A stretch of DNA of 64,000 bases from Pontibacter fetidus (lineage in GTDB: Bacteria; Bacteroidota; Bacteroidia; Cytophagales; Hymenobacteraceae), in assembly GCF_010119545.1 (NCBI RefSeq), contig NZ_JAAEAA010000008.1, forward strand, positions 1-64,000. Reading direction: 5' to 3'. Positions 17,846-26,629 of the stretch are shown here, one piece after another (the stretch's first letter is position 1; the number at the start of each line of letters is the position of its first letter). A program made the position numbers and the translations under genes. A model generated the notes under the pieces. The model worked only from the letters and a program-made list of their open reading frames with translations. It was not told the origin of the DNA and did no database searches.

Positions 17846-20392
17846 ATGTCATCCACTGCTATACTTCATCATTTACCTGATCTGCCTGTAAAAGAGGCCT
17901 TGCCACGCCTGCTACATGCCATGGAAAACAACACTAGGGTTGTGCTGGAAGCACCGACCGGAGCCGGTAAAACTACATTAGTACCACTGGCTTTGCTGGA
18001 AACCAACTGGCGCAACGATGGCAAAATTCTGGTGCTGGAGCCACGCCGACTGGCAACCCGCGGAGCAGCACAACGCATGGCAGATCTGCTACATGAGCCA
18101 CTTGGCCAGACAGTAGGATACTGGGTACGCATGGAGCATGTGGTAGCTGATAAGACCAGAGTTGAAGTAGTAACTGAAGGAATACTTACCCGACTGATAC
18201 AGGACGACCCGGCACTGGAAGGAATTGCGGCCATTATTTTTGATGAGTTTCATGAGCGTAACCTGCAGGCCGACCTGGGTTTAGCGCTGGCGCTGGATGC
18301 ACAGGCTGTGCTGCGACCTGACCTACGGATATTGGTGATGAGTGCCACACTGGATGCTGTAACGATTGGCAAATGGTTAGACGCACCGGTTATCTCCAGC
18401 GAAGGCCGTCAGTACCCCGTAGAGACACATTATTTGCCTATAGCTGAAGTAGCCGCCGCCGGAAACCGTCCGGCAGAGCGGTTGAGCAACCTGGTACCTA
18501 AAGCCATCCGGAAAGCGCTGGTTGATGAACCGGAGGGTGATGTGCTGGTATTTTTGCCCGGCATGGGCGAGATGCGACGTGTAGCTACGCAACTGGAAGG
18601 CAAACTGGCCCCAACTATAGACCTGCACATATTGCACGGCGATCTGCAACTTTCCAAACAGATGGCAGCTATACAACCTGCCCCTAACGGCAGGCGCAAA
18701 ATAGTATTGGCTACCAGCATTGCCGAAACCAGCTTAACGATTGAAGGTGTAAAAATTGTAATAGATGGCGGCTATTCGCGTGTTCCTAAATTTGTGCCAC
18801 GTACCGGGCTTACCACCCTGGCAACTATAGCTGTATCAAAAGCTGCTGCCGACCAACGCCGAGGCCGCGCCGGTCGTTTGGGCCCCGGGGTTTGCTACCG
18901 GCTTTGGTCTACCGCCGATCAGTTGCAGTTAGCAGAAAGGCAAAACCCTGAAATTTGTGAAGCCGACCTGACCGGCCTGGCACTGGAACTGGCTATATGG
19001 GGTGTAAAAGATGTAACTGCCTTAAACTGGCTCGATACGCCTCCCGCCCCGGCACTGGCTTTATCCCGGGATTTGCTGCTCCGGCTGGAAGCCATCGATG
19101 CAAACGGAAATGCCACAGCGCACGGAAAAGCACTTGCCTCTTTAGGACTTTCGCCCAGGCTTGGTCATTTGGTTATCCGGGGCAAAGAGTTTGCTTTTGG
19201 GGCTACTGCCTGCGCACTGGCAGCTATCCTCTCTGAAAAAGATGTACTAAGGCAATCGGAAGCCGGCCGGGGCAATGTACAGCCTGACCTCACATTACGG
19301 TTAGAAATTTTAACAGGCAAACGCCTTCCTGTCCCCGGGTTTGTTTTAGACGAAAATGCCCTGCGACGTGTAAAAGAACAGGCCCAGCATTTAATGCAAC
19401 GCACCCGCACCACTAACCAAACTATAAACCCTGAGGCCGCCGGTATTTTAACAGCCCTCGCCTACCCCGACCGCCTGGCCCAGCGCGAAAGCTCCGGCCG
19501 GGTAAGACTAATAACCGGGCAACGGGCAACCTTACCAACCGAGCTTTTCAGCGAAACCGAATACTATAGTATAGCTCACCTGGAAACTGGAAACCAGCCC
19601 CGGGTATTGCTAGCCGCGCCGCTCAGTAAAGCCGAACTGCTGGAGCATTTTACAGCACAACTGGAAGAACTGGATGAAGTTCGTTTTGAGGAAGCTACAG
19701 GTAAAGTTATAGCCCGAAAAATAACCCGACTTGGCGCGCTCATATTGCAGGAAACAAACCAACCCAACCCAGATGCCGAACAGGTAGCCACTATACTTTT
19801 GCAGGCAATTAAGCAAAGAGGTATCGAAAAACTGCCCTGGACTGAACAAGCCATTAAAACCCGGCAACGACTAACATTTCTGCATCAGCTTTCCCCTGAA
19901 CTATGGCCGGATGTGTCTGATGAAACCTTAGCAGGAACTATAGAACTATGGCTGTTGCCACACCTGGTTGGAGTAAGAACTATAGAACAAGTTGCCAGGT
20001 TAGATTTTAACGAGCTTATACTTGCTGAGCTTAGCTGGGAACAACGGCAGGAAATGGACCGGCTGGCCCCTACACACCTGGAGGTACCAAGCGGCTCGCG
20101 CATTGCGTTAGATTATACAGAGCCAGACACACCTGTACTTGCCGTGCGGCTGCAGGAAATTTTCGGGATGCTGGATACGCCCCGGATCGGTGGTGGAAAG
20201 GTGCCGTTGCTCATCCATTTGCTCTCGCCGGCTTCGCGCCCTGTGCAGGTTACCCGCGACTTGCGCAGCTTTTGGGCAACCGGCTATTTTGATGTGCGCA
20301 AAGACCTGCGCGGCCGCTACCCCAAACACCACTGGCCCGACGACCCGTTAGCAGCTGTACCTACACGTGGCACCAAGAAAAGACCGCAGTAA
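17846..20392 (+). CDS. hrpB: ATP-dependent helicase HrpB (DExH box)
   Basis: An 848-residue DExH helicase. Motifs in order: Walker A PTGAGKTT (residues 37-44), motif Ia LEPRRLATRGAAQRMA, DEFHER (motif II, about 135), SATLD (motif III), SIAETSLTIEGV (motif V region) and QRRGRAGRLGPG (motif VI). The C-terminal HrpB-specific domain follows, ending in a basic KKRPQ tail; length is normal for HrpB. I prefer the ATG at 17846 over the in-frame TTG 9 bp upstream. HrpB is a predicted RNA helicase of unclear cellular role. The final codons are part of a 26-bp segment that reappears 200 bp downstream (see repeat 20377-20601). Confidence 0.94.
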   Translation: MSSTAILHHLPDLPVKEALPRLLHAMENNTRVVLEAPTGAGKTTLVPLALLETNWRNDGKILVLEPRRLATRGAAQRMADLLHEPLGQTVGYWVRMEHVVADKTRVEVVTEGILTRLIQDDPALEGIAAIIFDEFHERNLQADLGLALALDAQAVLRPDLRILVMSATLDAVTIGKWLDAPVISSEGRQYPVETHYLPIAEVAAAGNRPAERLSNLVPKAIRKALVDEPEGDVLVFLPGMGEMRRVATQLEGKLAPTIDLHILHGDLQLSKQMAAIQPAPNGRRKIVLATSIAETSLTIEGVKIVIDGGYSRVPKFVPRTGLTTLATIAVSKAAADQRRGRAGRLGPGVCYRLWSTADQLQLAERQNPEICEADLTGLALELAIWGVKDVTALNWLDTPPAPALALSRDLLLRLEAIDANGNATAHGKALASLGLSPRLGHLVIRGKEFAFGATACALAAILSEKDVLRQSEAGRGNVQPDLTLRLEILTGKRLPVPGFVLDENALRRVKEQAQHLMQRTRTTNQTINPEAAGILTALAYPDRLAQRESSGRVRLITGQRATLPTELFSETEYYSIAHLETGNQPRVLLAAPLSKAELLEHFTAQLEELDEVRFEEATGKVIARKITRLGALILQETNQPNPDAEQVATILLQAIKQRGIEKLPWTEQAIKTRQRLTFLHQLSPELWPDVSDETLAGTIELWLLPHLVGVRTIEQVARLDFNELILAELSWEQRQEMDRLAPTHLEVPSGSRIALDYTEPDTPVLAVRLQEIFGMLDTPRIGGGKVPLLIHLLSPASRPVQVTRDLRSFWATGYFDVRKDLRGRYPKHHWPDDPLAAVPTRGTKKRPQ

Positions 20393-20398
20393 ATTATA

Positions 20399-20438
20399 AA
20401 ACAGTAAAGCCACCAAATATGGTGGCTTTACTGTTTTA
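20399..20438. terminator. Strong bidirectional-looking terminator after hrpB
   Basis: A nearly perfect long inverted repeat: AAAACAGTAAAGCCACC paired with GGTGGCTTTACTGTTTT around an AAATAT loop, immediately after the hrpB stop codon. A/T runs on both sides suit termination in either direction. Confidence 0.85.
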
Positions 20439-20439
20439 T

Positions 20440-20574
20440 GCACTCGCTCGCGTCCCGCGAGTGTGGGATACCAGCGGACTCTGGCCGCTATAGTTCAAAA
20501 TAAGCTTTAGTAAAAATAACGCGTGGCGGGACGCCACTGGTAGCTCACACTCACGGGACGCGAGCGAGAGCGTG
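20440..20574. repeat. Imperfect inverted repeat element (MITE/REP-like)
   Basis: Arms of roughly 38-41 bp at 20440-20477 (GCACTCGCTCGCGTCCCGCG...) and 20534-20574 (ending ...GGGACGCGAGCGAGAGCGTG) are reverse complements with a few mismatches and one small indel, around a 56-bp AT-richer centre. No coding content. GC-rich arms contrast with the spacer. It may be a non-autonomous miniature element or a REP-type palindrome. Confidence 0.65.
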
Positions 20575-20587
20575 TGAAAAGACCACA

Positions 20588-20612
20588 GTAAACTATAAAA
20601 CTATAGTTTATA
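20588..20612 (-). terminator. Hairpin after the rnk-like gene
   Basis: TAAACTATA/TATAGTTTA around AAAC, just downstream of the stop codon of the minus-strand rnk-like gene. It is built from the AACTATAG word and is AT-only in the stem, so termination efficiency is uncertain. Confidence 0.4.
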
Positions 20613-20620
20613 AATGTAGT

Positions 20621-21025
20621 CTACAGGTAAAGGTCTCCGGCTGCTTCGGGTTGGTAAAGTATAGACGCTATTTTATAAGACAGCATTCCCTGCGGAGCAG
20701 GCCACTCAACTTCGTCACCAACTTTACAGCCAAGTATAGCCGTTGCCACCGGAGCCAGTACCGATATCTTTCGTTTGCTCAGGTCCGCATCCTTTGGGTA
20801 CACTACCGTTATTTCCATTTCGTTGCCGGTTTTAAGGTCTTTCAGGCGCACTACCGAATTCATGGTCACTACTTCTTTCGGCACTTCTTCTGAGGCTACG
20901 ACTTTGGCGCGCTTCAGCTCCTGGCACAACCCTTCTACAGATGCAGCGCCACCATTCTGGCGTTGTAACTGCACTAGGCTATGCAAGCGCTCGTAATCTT
21001 TTTCGGTTAAATAGATCGGGTTCAT
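20621..21025 (-). CDS. GreA/GreB-family protein, Rnk-like regulator
   Basis: A 134-residue protein with the C-terminal FKBP-like domain of GreA/GreB (about residues 48-130, with VRLKDLKTGNEMEITVVYP and GCKVGDEVEWPAPQG) and a short helical N-terminus (about 40 residues) instead of the long coiled coil needed to reach the RNA polymerase active site. This matches the Rnk (regulator of nucleoside diphosphate kinase) subgroup, which binds RNA polymerase without transcript-cleavage activity. It lies 6 bp upstream of the stop-to-start boundary of the glutamate synthase-like gene in the same direction (it is downstream of it), so the pair may be cotranscribed. Confidence 0.8.
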   Translation of the reverse strand: MNPIYLTEKDYERLHSLVQLQRQNGGAASVEGLCQELKRAKVVASEEVPKEVVTMNSVVRLKDLKTGNEMEITVVYPKDADLSKRKISVLAPVATAILGCKVGDEVEWPAPQGMLSYKIASILYQPEAAGDLYL

Positions 21026-21031
21026 AAATGT

Positions 21032-22594
21032 TCAGTTTAGTATAAATTGATGCTCTTTGGTAAGTATAGAGCCGGGTTCAGACGGTGTAAAATAAATATC
21101 TTTAAAGCTCAGCGTTTTACCAGATTCCACCCTTCTGAAGATCTTATCAGGTGTAATGCTGTTAATGCCATCAAACCCGCAGGCTTCCATCACTTCTATA
21201 GTTGATTTAATGGTGTTGCCATGGAAGTTTGCTACGCGCACGCGCTTATCAGCCACATCCAATCCTTTATACAGGTTCTCGTCCTGGGTAGCGATACCAA
21301 CCGGGCAACGCCCTGAGTCGCACTGCAGCGCCTGTATACAGCCCAACGCGAACATCATACCACGGGCACTGTAGCATATATCCGCACCCAGCGAGATCGC
21401 TTTAATGATATCAACCCCTGTAATGATCTTTCCAGCAGCTATCACTTTTATTTCATCGCGTAACTTATACTTTATAAGCATATCCTGCACAAAGGCCAGC
21501 GCATCGTAAAGCGGCATCCCTAAACTATCGGTAAACTCCAGCGGTGCGGCACCAGTACCTCCTTCGGCTCCATCTATCGTTATAAAGTCCGGGAAGATCT
21601 GGTTGTGCATCATTTCCTGGCAAAGGCGCTCAAATTCCTGCTTGTTACCAATACATAGCTTTATGCCAACTGGCTTTCCTTTCGATAAAATACGTAGCTT
21701 CTCAATAAACAGCAGCATGGTAAACTGGTCGGAGAAGGCAGAATGAGCTGGCGGTGATGCAACTGTTGTAAATGGCTCTACTTTACGGATGGCAGCTATC
21801 TCAGGCGTATTTTTAGCAGCCGGCAGTATGCCCCCATGGCCTGGTTTCGCGCCCTGCGATAGTTTTATTTCCACCATCTTGATATGCGGGTGCGCTGCCT
21901 GCTCTTCAAAAAGCGTTTCAGAGAAATTGCCTTTGCTGTCGCGACAACCGAAATAACCTGTACCAATCTGCCAGATCAGGTCTCCGCCGCCCTCAATATG
22001 GAATGGGCTCACGCCACCTTCGCCGGTGTTGTGCGCAAAGCCACCTAATTTAGCCCCTGCACTCAGCGCTGTTACGGCCGTTTTACTCAGTGATCCATAG
22101 CTCATCGCCGAAATGTTGTAAATGCTGGCACTATACGGTTGAGCACAGCGCTTGCTCCCAACTGTTACGCGCAGGTCCTCAGCCTTTACATGCACCGGAA
22201 ACATGGTGTGTGCAATCCACTCAAAACCGTTTTCCTGGCTGTTGGCCTGCATCCCAAAGGGTACAGTCTGGCGCACGTTTTTGGCGCGTTGGTAAACTAT
22301 AGAACGCTGGCGTCGGCTGAATGGCTTGCCATCGAGGTCAGACTCGAAGAAATACTGGCGTAGTTCCGGGCGTATGCTCTCAAAAAAGTAACGCAGATAT
22401 CCTAAAAGCGGGTAGTTGCGAAGTATAGAGTGTTTTGGCTGCCGTATGTTCCGGAAATAGATAACATGCAGCGGCAAAACCAGCACTAGCAACGCCAGGT
22501 AAGCAGCATTTGTATAGCTCAGAGATAAAACAATGGCATAAACGGCAATAAAAGCAACTGCCATCAGCTGCCTTACGCTAAGTTTGGTTAACAT
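21032..22594 (-). CDS. FMN-binding glutamate synthase-like protein, membrane-anchored
   Basis: About 520 residues from the ATG at 22594 (MLTKLSVRQL...); the open frame runs 26 codons further up without a credible start. Two N-terminal hydrophobic segments (about 10-50) precede the GltB-type central FMN barrel: GHGGILPAAKNTPEIA, TIDGAEGGTGAAP and the Cys cluster CDSGRCPVGIATQ near the C-terminal part, which would bind an iron-sulfur centre. The glutaminase and C-terminal domains of classical GltB are absent, as in the archaeal-type/GltB-like family. The in vivo reaction of these stand-alone proteins is not established. Followed 6 bp later by the rnk-like gene. Confidence 0.82.
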   Translation of the reverse strand: MLTKLSVRQLMAVAFIAVYAIVLSLSYTNAAYLALLVLVLPLHVIYFRNIRQPKHSILRNYPLLGYLRYFFESIRPELRQYFFESDLDGKPFSRRQRSIVYQRAKNVRQTVPFGMQANSQENGFEWIAHTMFPVHVKAEDLRVTVGSKRCAQPYSASIYNISAMSYGSLSKTAVTALSAGAKLGGFAHNTGEGGVSPFHIEGGGDLIWQIGTGYFGCRDSKGNFSETLFEEQAAHPHIKMVEIKLSQGAKPGHGGILPAAKNTPEIAAIRKVEPFTTVASPPAHSAFSDQFTMLLFIEKLRILSKGKPVGIKLCIGNKQEFERLCQEMMHNQIFPDFITIDGAEGGTGAAPLEFTDSLGMPLYDALAFVQDMLIKYKLRDEIKVIAAGKIITGVDIIKAISLGADICYSARGMMFALGCIQALQCDSGRCPVGIATQDENLYKGLDVADKRVRVANFHGNTIKSTIEVMEACGFDGINSITPDKIFRRVESGKTLSFKDIYFTPSEPGSILTKEHQFILN

Positions 22595-22944
22595 ATTGGT
22601 GCTAAGAAAATTTATTGAATAGGAAAAACAACTTGTGCAGACTGGCTGCAAACCAAAACCGGCTGCAGGCAAAATGCGCTAAAGGCGAAGGTAACTACGG
22701 CCGGAGAGGTTTCCGGCTTACTTGTTAAAGTCTTTAGGTGCTGAGAAAAAGTTGAGGCAATATCCGTTCAGCTCATCGCTCAGGGAAACGTGATGAGAAG
22801 CTGCTACAAAGCCAGTGAGCGGCAATTGTAAACTATAAGTATATCTACTGTATGGCAGCACGGTTATTTAATTTTTCTGGCAAAATAAGCAGTTAATAAA
22901 TTGAAAAGCAACCTGTAATAGCATATAAGCTTTACTACTTTATA
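22595..22944. other. Intergenic region upstream of the glutamate synthase-like gene
   Basis: No supported gene. On the minus strand a 47-codon frame from a GTG near 22854 ends in ...SAPKDFNK before 22719; composition is protein-like but there is no ATG, no clear ribosome site and no recognisable domain. The rest is AT-rich. Likely contains the promoter for the minus-strand 22594 gene. Confidence 0.4.
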
Positions 22945-24510
22945 CTACAAACAAACTGCACTAATGTTTTCCGGTAGCTCGGGCTCCAGTTTTGCTGAGT
23001 CAGGTGCCAGGTAATGGCCGCCTATACTTTGGGTCCGGGTGAGGCAAGCTTCTAAAATAAGACTGGAGGTAGTAAGCATGTTTTGTAGTTCCTGTACGGC
23101 AGCCGAAAAGGTTCCGCATTGCTCCAGTTTATAGTTTAGTTCAGCCAGTTTTGTTTTCGCAATCGTCAGCCCTTCAGTTGTACGTACAATGCCGGCATAT
23201 TCCCACATCAACGATTGCACCTCCGTTTTTATTTCACTTACGCACGCATCGCTGCAGGTATCAGGCAAACTATAGACAATGCTTTTAAAGCACGTAAAAC
23301 GCTGTTTTGCATGTAAAGCAGCATGTGCAGCCGCCGCCCTGCCAAATACAACGCCCTCCAGCAACGAATTGCTTGCCAGCCTGTTAGCCCCATGCACGCC
23401 GGTGCAAGCCACTTCGCCAACGGCATATAGTCCGGTAATAGTGGTTTGGCCCTGCAGGTCTGTCTGTATGCCTCCGCACTGGTAATGCGCCGCCGGAATA
23501 ACAGGTATCAACTCAACTGTCGCATCTATGCCTATACTCTTACATTTGCTGTAGATGAACGGAAACTGCTTTTGCAGATGGCCCGCAGGTAAACGGGTTG
23601 CATCCAGGTATAAACAGGGAGAATTATGTACATGCATTTGCTCGTAAACCGCTCTGGCAACTATATCGCGCGGAGCCAGCGAGCCCTGCTCGTGGTACAA
23701 ATGCATAAAGGCAGTGCCATCCGGTAACACCAGTTCTGCGCCTGCGCCACGCAAAGCTTCACTTATCAAAAAGGTTTCTTTAGATGCCGGGTTGTAAAGT
23801 GCCGTCGGGTGGAACTGGAAGAACTCCATATTTTTGATAGCAGCACCTGCCCGGTAAGCCATAGCCAGTCCGTCGGAGGTAGCTATAGTTGGATTGGTTG
23901 TGTGCTGGTACACCTGCCCAGAGCCGCCTGTTGCCAGCACTACTGCTTTGGCCAGTACAGCTCTGTACGTGCTTTTTTCAAGGTCAAGCACCCGCAGGCC
24001 ATAACAGATTGTTTCCTGGTAAGCGCGCTGTGTCAGCAACTCGATGCCCATATGGTGCTCCAGAATAGTGATGTTCGGGTGTTGCTGTGCTGCTTTGCTG
24101 AGTGCCTGCTGAATGCTTAAACCGGTATGGTCTTTAACGTGAGCAATGCGGTGCTGGCAATGCCCGCCTTCCAGGCCCAATGCTATAGTTGCGTCTGGTT
24201 CGCTATCGAAATGTATACCTTGTTGCTGCAACCATTTTATACTTTGTGGCGCGCGCGCTACCATCCATTGCACGGCATGTTCGTCGCAAAGGCCAGCGCC
24301 CGCTGTCAGCGTATCCTGCACATGTTGCTCAAAAGAATCGACTGCGCTTAAAACTGCCGCTATTCCGCCTTGCGCATAAGCCGTGTTGGTTTCGGACAGG
24401 TTGGTTTTGCTGATGAGCAGTACCTTACCTTTAGCTGCTGCTTCCAGGGCGAAGGTCAGGCCGGCGATGCCACTGCCCAGTACCGCGTAATCAAAGTATA
24501 ATGAGTTCAT
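22945..24510 (-). CDS. nadB: L-aspartate oxidase
   Basis: A 521-residue flavoprotein of the fumarate reductase/succinate dehydrogenase family: FAD-binding VLGSGIAGLTFALEAA at residues about 10-25, then TNTAYAQGGIAAVLS (about 41-56), GAELVLPDGTAFM and HYQCGGIQTD (substrate-binding region), with the GVHGANRLASNSLLEGVVFG motif around 372-391. It oxidises L-aspartate to iminoaspartate, the first step of de novo NAD synthesis, using O2 or fumarate as acceptor. nadA lies 160 bp upstream on the same strand, giving a nadA-nadB unit; nadC is not in the window. Confidence 0.95.
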   Translation of the reverse strand: MNSLYFDYAVLGSGIAGLTFALEAAAKGKVLLISKTNLSETNTAYAQGGIAAVLSAVDSFEQHVQDTLTAGAGLCDEHAVQWMVARAPQSIKWLQQQGIHFDSEPDATIALGLEGGHCQHRIAHVKDHTGLSIQQALSKAAQQHPNITILEHHMGIELLTQRAYQETICYGLRVLDLEKSTYRAVLAKAVVLATGGSGQVYQHTTNPTIATSDGLAMAYRAGAAIKNMEFFQFHPTALYNPASKETFLISEALRGAGAELVLPDGTAFMHLYHEQGSLAPRDIVARAVYEQMHVHNSPCLYLDATRLPAGHLQKQFPFIYSKCKSIGIDATVELIPVIPAAHYQCGGIQTDLQGQTTITGLYAVGEVACTGVHGANRLASNSLLEGVVFGRAAAAHAALHAKQRFTCFKSIVYSLPDTCSDACVSEIKTEVQSLMWEYAGIVRTTEGLTIAKTKLAELNYKLEQCGTFSAAVQELQNMLTTSSLILEACLTRTQSIGGHYLAPDSAKLEPELPENISAVCL

Positions 24511-24673
24511 ATATTATTTCCCTGCGCTCTCCTTTAACAAGAGAATGTTTTTAATTATTTATCGCTCCGGCACATAAAACAGTAAATAACAGCGCTTAAC
24601 GCAGTATGTAACTACAGCCAACAGCTATGTTGCTGCTGTTACACGTTCGCTTCCTGCTTCAGGAAAGGGTTGG

Positions 24674-25720
24674 TCAGGAGAAAGCCAGCATTCGCTCGAT
24701 CGGGATGAGGGCACGTTTGCTTATCTCTTCTTCCAGGGTTATCTCAAATAGTTTTTCTTTTTCAGAACCGATAGCCCGCAACGCATCCAGGGTGCGTGGT
24801 ATGGTTATCTGTTTCATGTGTGGGCACTTGATGCATGGTACGATGAATTCCTTATTTGGATACATACCGCGTAAGGTTGCTCCCAGGTCACACTCCGAAC
24901 CAAGTATAAACTGCTTACTTTCGCTTTCGCCCACAAAACGGATAATGTCAGAGGTGCTGCCAACGATACCACCGGCTCCTTTCAAGGCATCGGTCACCGT
25001 ATCGTCCGGAACCTCCCAGTGCACCAGTACCTGCGCTTCAGGGTACATCAGTTTAAGACCGTTAATACGTTGTGGCGTAAACTGCTCATGTACTTCGCAT
25101 TTGCCTTCCCAGAGTATAAGCTCTTTGCCGGTTTCGGCTTTTATTTTGGTCTGCAGGTTGCGCCCCATGTACAGGTCCGGCAAAAAGATGAGCTTGTCGC
25201 CACCCAGGGAGCGGGCAATATCCATGGCGTTGCGGGAGGTGCAGCAGATGTCGGCTTCGGCTTTGGTTTCGGCGTAGGTGTTGATGTAGGCCACTACCGG
25301 TACACCCGGCCATAGTTTCTTCAGCAACCGCACGTCTTCTCCGGTTATACTTTCTGCTAGCGAGCAGCCGGCATCAAAACTTGGCAGCAATACCTGTTTT
25401 GCCGGGTTCAGGATCTTGGCCGTTTCCGCCATAAACTTTACCCCACAGAAGATTATATAGTCCGCCTCCACTGTTTTGGCCGCCACACTCAATCCCAGCG
25501 AATCGCCAACAAAATCGGCAATGCCGCCATCTTCGTGTTTTACCTGCAGCTCTGCTGGCATGTAAAAGTGGGACAGAACTACTGCGTTATGCTTCTTTTT
25601 CAGTTCGCGTATTTCTTCTACGGCATCCAGTAAAGCGGCTTCATCTTGTTCGGGCAGGGCAACAGGTTCCATGGCTCTGAGTTTTTCAGAGAAAGTGCCC
25701 CGTGTTTGGGTAGTAAGCAT
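24674..25720 (-). CDS. nadA: Quinolinate synthase
   Basis: A 348-residue NadA, condensing iminoaspartate with dihydroxyacetone phosphate to quinolinate. The three-fold repeated architecture and the conserved [4Fe-4S] Cys ligands are visible in CGVKFMAETAKIL (about residue 93), GSECDLG (about 267) region and PCIKCPHMKQI (about 289-299). Length is normal for the long NadA form. The [4Fe-4S] cluster makes this enzyme sensitive to NO and oxygen, and the neighbouring upstream gene is an NsrR-like regulator (58 bp away), though a functional link is only inference. Probably cotranscribed with nadB. Confidence 0.95.
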   Translation of the reverse strand: MLTTQTRGTFSEKLRAMEPVALPEQDEAALLDAVEEIRELKKKHNAVVLSHFYMPAELQVKHEDGGIADFVGDSLGLSVAAKTVEADYIIFCGVKFMAETAKILNPAKQVLLPSFDAGCSLAESITGEDVRLLKKLWPGVPVVAYINTYAETKAEADICCTSRNAMDIARSLGGDKLIFLPDLYMGRNLQTKIKAETGKELILWEGKCEVHEQFTPQRINGLKLMYPEAQVLVHWEVPDDTVTDALKGAGGIVGSTSDIIRFVGESESKQFILGSECDLGATLRGMYPNKEFIVPCIKCPHMKQITIPRTLDALRAIGSEKEKLFEITLEEEISKRALIPIERMLAFS

Positions 25721-25778
25721 TTTGCGTTGTGTGTTTGTGTTAGACTAAGATGCTAATATTGTTATAGTTAGGTAAGAA

Positions 25779-26267
25779 CTATAGTTTACTCTTTAATCCT
25801 GCGTCAGGGATTGTTTCTTTTGGCAGCTCTTCGTGCAGGTTGGTTATAAAAAATTTCCCCGAATTAATGCCGTCTACCAGCGTTTGTATGGTTTTAGAAT
25901 CAAACACCTGTAACAGTTGGTTGCGATAGGCCTTTATTTCATTGTGTAACGGGCAAGGGTGCAAATCAGAGCACATCTTCATGCCCATGCCACATTTCCG
26001 GAAAGCTTCCAGTCCATCAATCGTTTTTACAACTTCTAACAGGCTGATCTCGCTGGCCTGCCGGTGCAAAAAAAAGCCGCCACCCGGTCCTTTAACCGAG
26101 GCTATCACCCCTTTGCGAACCAGGTCCTGCAGTATCTTGCCCATAAAATGCGCGGGCAGCTCCAGCTCCTTGGCTATTTCCTTGATGCCTGCTTTCAGCC
26201 CCTGCGCATCACTCAGGGCGATGTACACAATGGCACGCAGGGCATATTCCGCAGTTTTTGATAACAT
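25779..26267 (-). CDS. Rrf2-family transcriptional regulator, NsrR/IscR-like with Fe-S ligands
   Basis: A 162-residue Rrf2 protein: winged helix over residues 1-75 (MLSKTAEYALRAIVYIAL; GGGFFLHR wing) and a dimerisation helix carrying three Cys in KCGMGMKMCSDLHPCPLH (about residues 91-108). The spacing is C-x6-C-x5-C, close to the C-x5-C-x5-C of IscR/NsrR, so an Fe-S cluster is expected; NO sensing is inferred from the neighbours upstream (DUF59, orphan oxidase-like, DUF2249, hemerythrin, Ric). It could instead regulate Fe-S biogenesis. Last gene of the minus-strand NO block, with its own promoter-like TACCTTTG at 26311-26304. Confidence 0.85.
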   Translation of the reverse strand: MLSKTAEYALRAIVYIALSDAQGLKAGIKEIAKELELPAHFMGKILQDLVRKGVIASVKGPGGGFFLHRQASEISLLEVVKTIDGLEAFRKCGMGMKMCSDLHPCPLHNEIKAYRNQLLQVFDSKTIQTLVDGINSGKFFITNLHEELPKETIPDAGLKSKL

Positions 26268-26303
26268 GAGAATCTGTTTAAACGTCTAACACTAACACGG
26301 CTG

Positions 26304-26311
26304 CAAAGGTA
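26304..26311 (-). promoter_or_regulatory. -7 element for the Rrf2 gene
   Basis: TACCTTTG on the minus strand matches TAnnTTTG and sits 37 bp before the Rrf2 start codon, in the short spacer after the DUF59 gene. No clear -33 TTTG is visible, because that position falls inside the DUF59 coding end. Confidence 0.4.
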
Positions 26312-26629
26312 CTATTTCCCTTCCAACTGCCGCATCCCTTCTTCCGTGATCATTTCGGTAGACCACGGCGGCGACCACACCAGGTTAACTTTTACATCCA
26401 GATTCGGAAAACGTTTTAACAGGATCTGTTCAGTTGCATTTGTAATAGTGCCGCTCATCGGGCAGCCGGGTGTTGTCAGGGTCAGCTCTATTTCAAGCAC
26501 GTCGCCATCCAGGCTCACACTATAGATCAGCCCCAGGTCCACTATATTTATACCCACTTCAGGGTCGATGATGTATTTTAAGGTTTCGTAAACTTCATTT
26601 CCGAAGTCTTCAGACACTTGCGTTTCCAT
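26312..26629 (-). CDS. DUF59/MIP18-family Fe-S assembly protein (SufT/PaaD-like)
   Basis: A 105-residue MIP18 (DUF59) protein: YIIDPEVGINIVDLGLIYS near residues 17-37 and the conserved TTPGCPMS with its Cys near 52-59. Family members help iron-sulfur cluster assembly or loading. The start codon overlaps the 3' end of the upstream membrane protein gene by 20 bp, so the two are translationally coupled. Setting next to Ric and an Rrf2 regulator fits repair of NO-damaged clusters. Confidence 0.86.
   Translation of the reverse strand: METQVSEDFGNEVYETLKYIIDPEVGINIVDLGLIYSVSLDGDVLEIELTLTTPGCPMSGTITNATEQILLKRFPNLDVKVNLVWSPPWSTEMITEEGMRQLEGK

Larger units (their letters stand above)
20377..20601. 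repeat. Direct repeat of the hrpB 3' end flanking an inverted-repeat element
   Basis: The 26 bp at 20377-20402 (hrpB stop region, beginning GAAAAGACCGCAG) recur at 20576-20601 with only two differences (beginning GAAAAGACCACAG). Between the copies lie a terminator hairpin and a long imperfect inverted repeat. This looks like an insertion accompanied by, or a local duplication that created, flanking direct repeats. Confidence 0.7.

Noticed and set aside
22719..22857. 47-codon minus-strand frame from GTG ending in PKDFNK
   Set aside because: Protein-like composition but no ATG, no ribosome site and no recognisable family.
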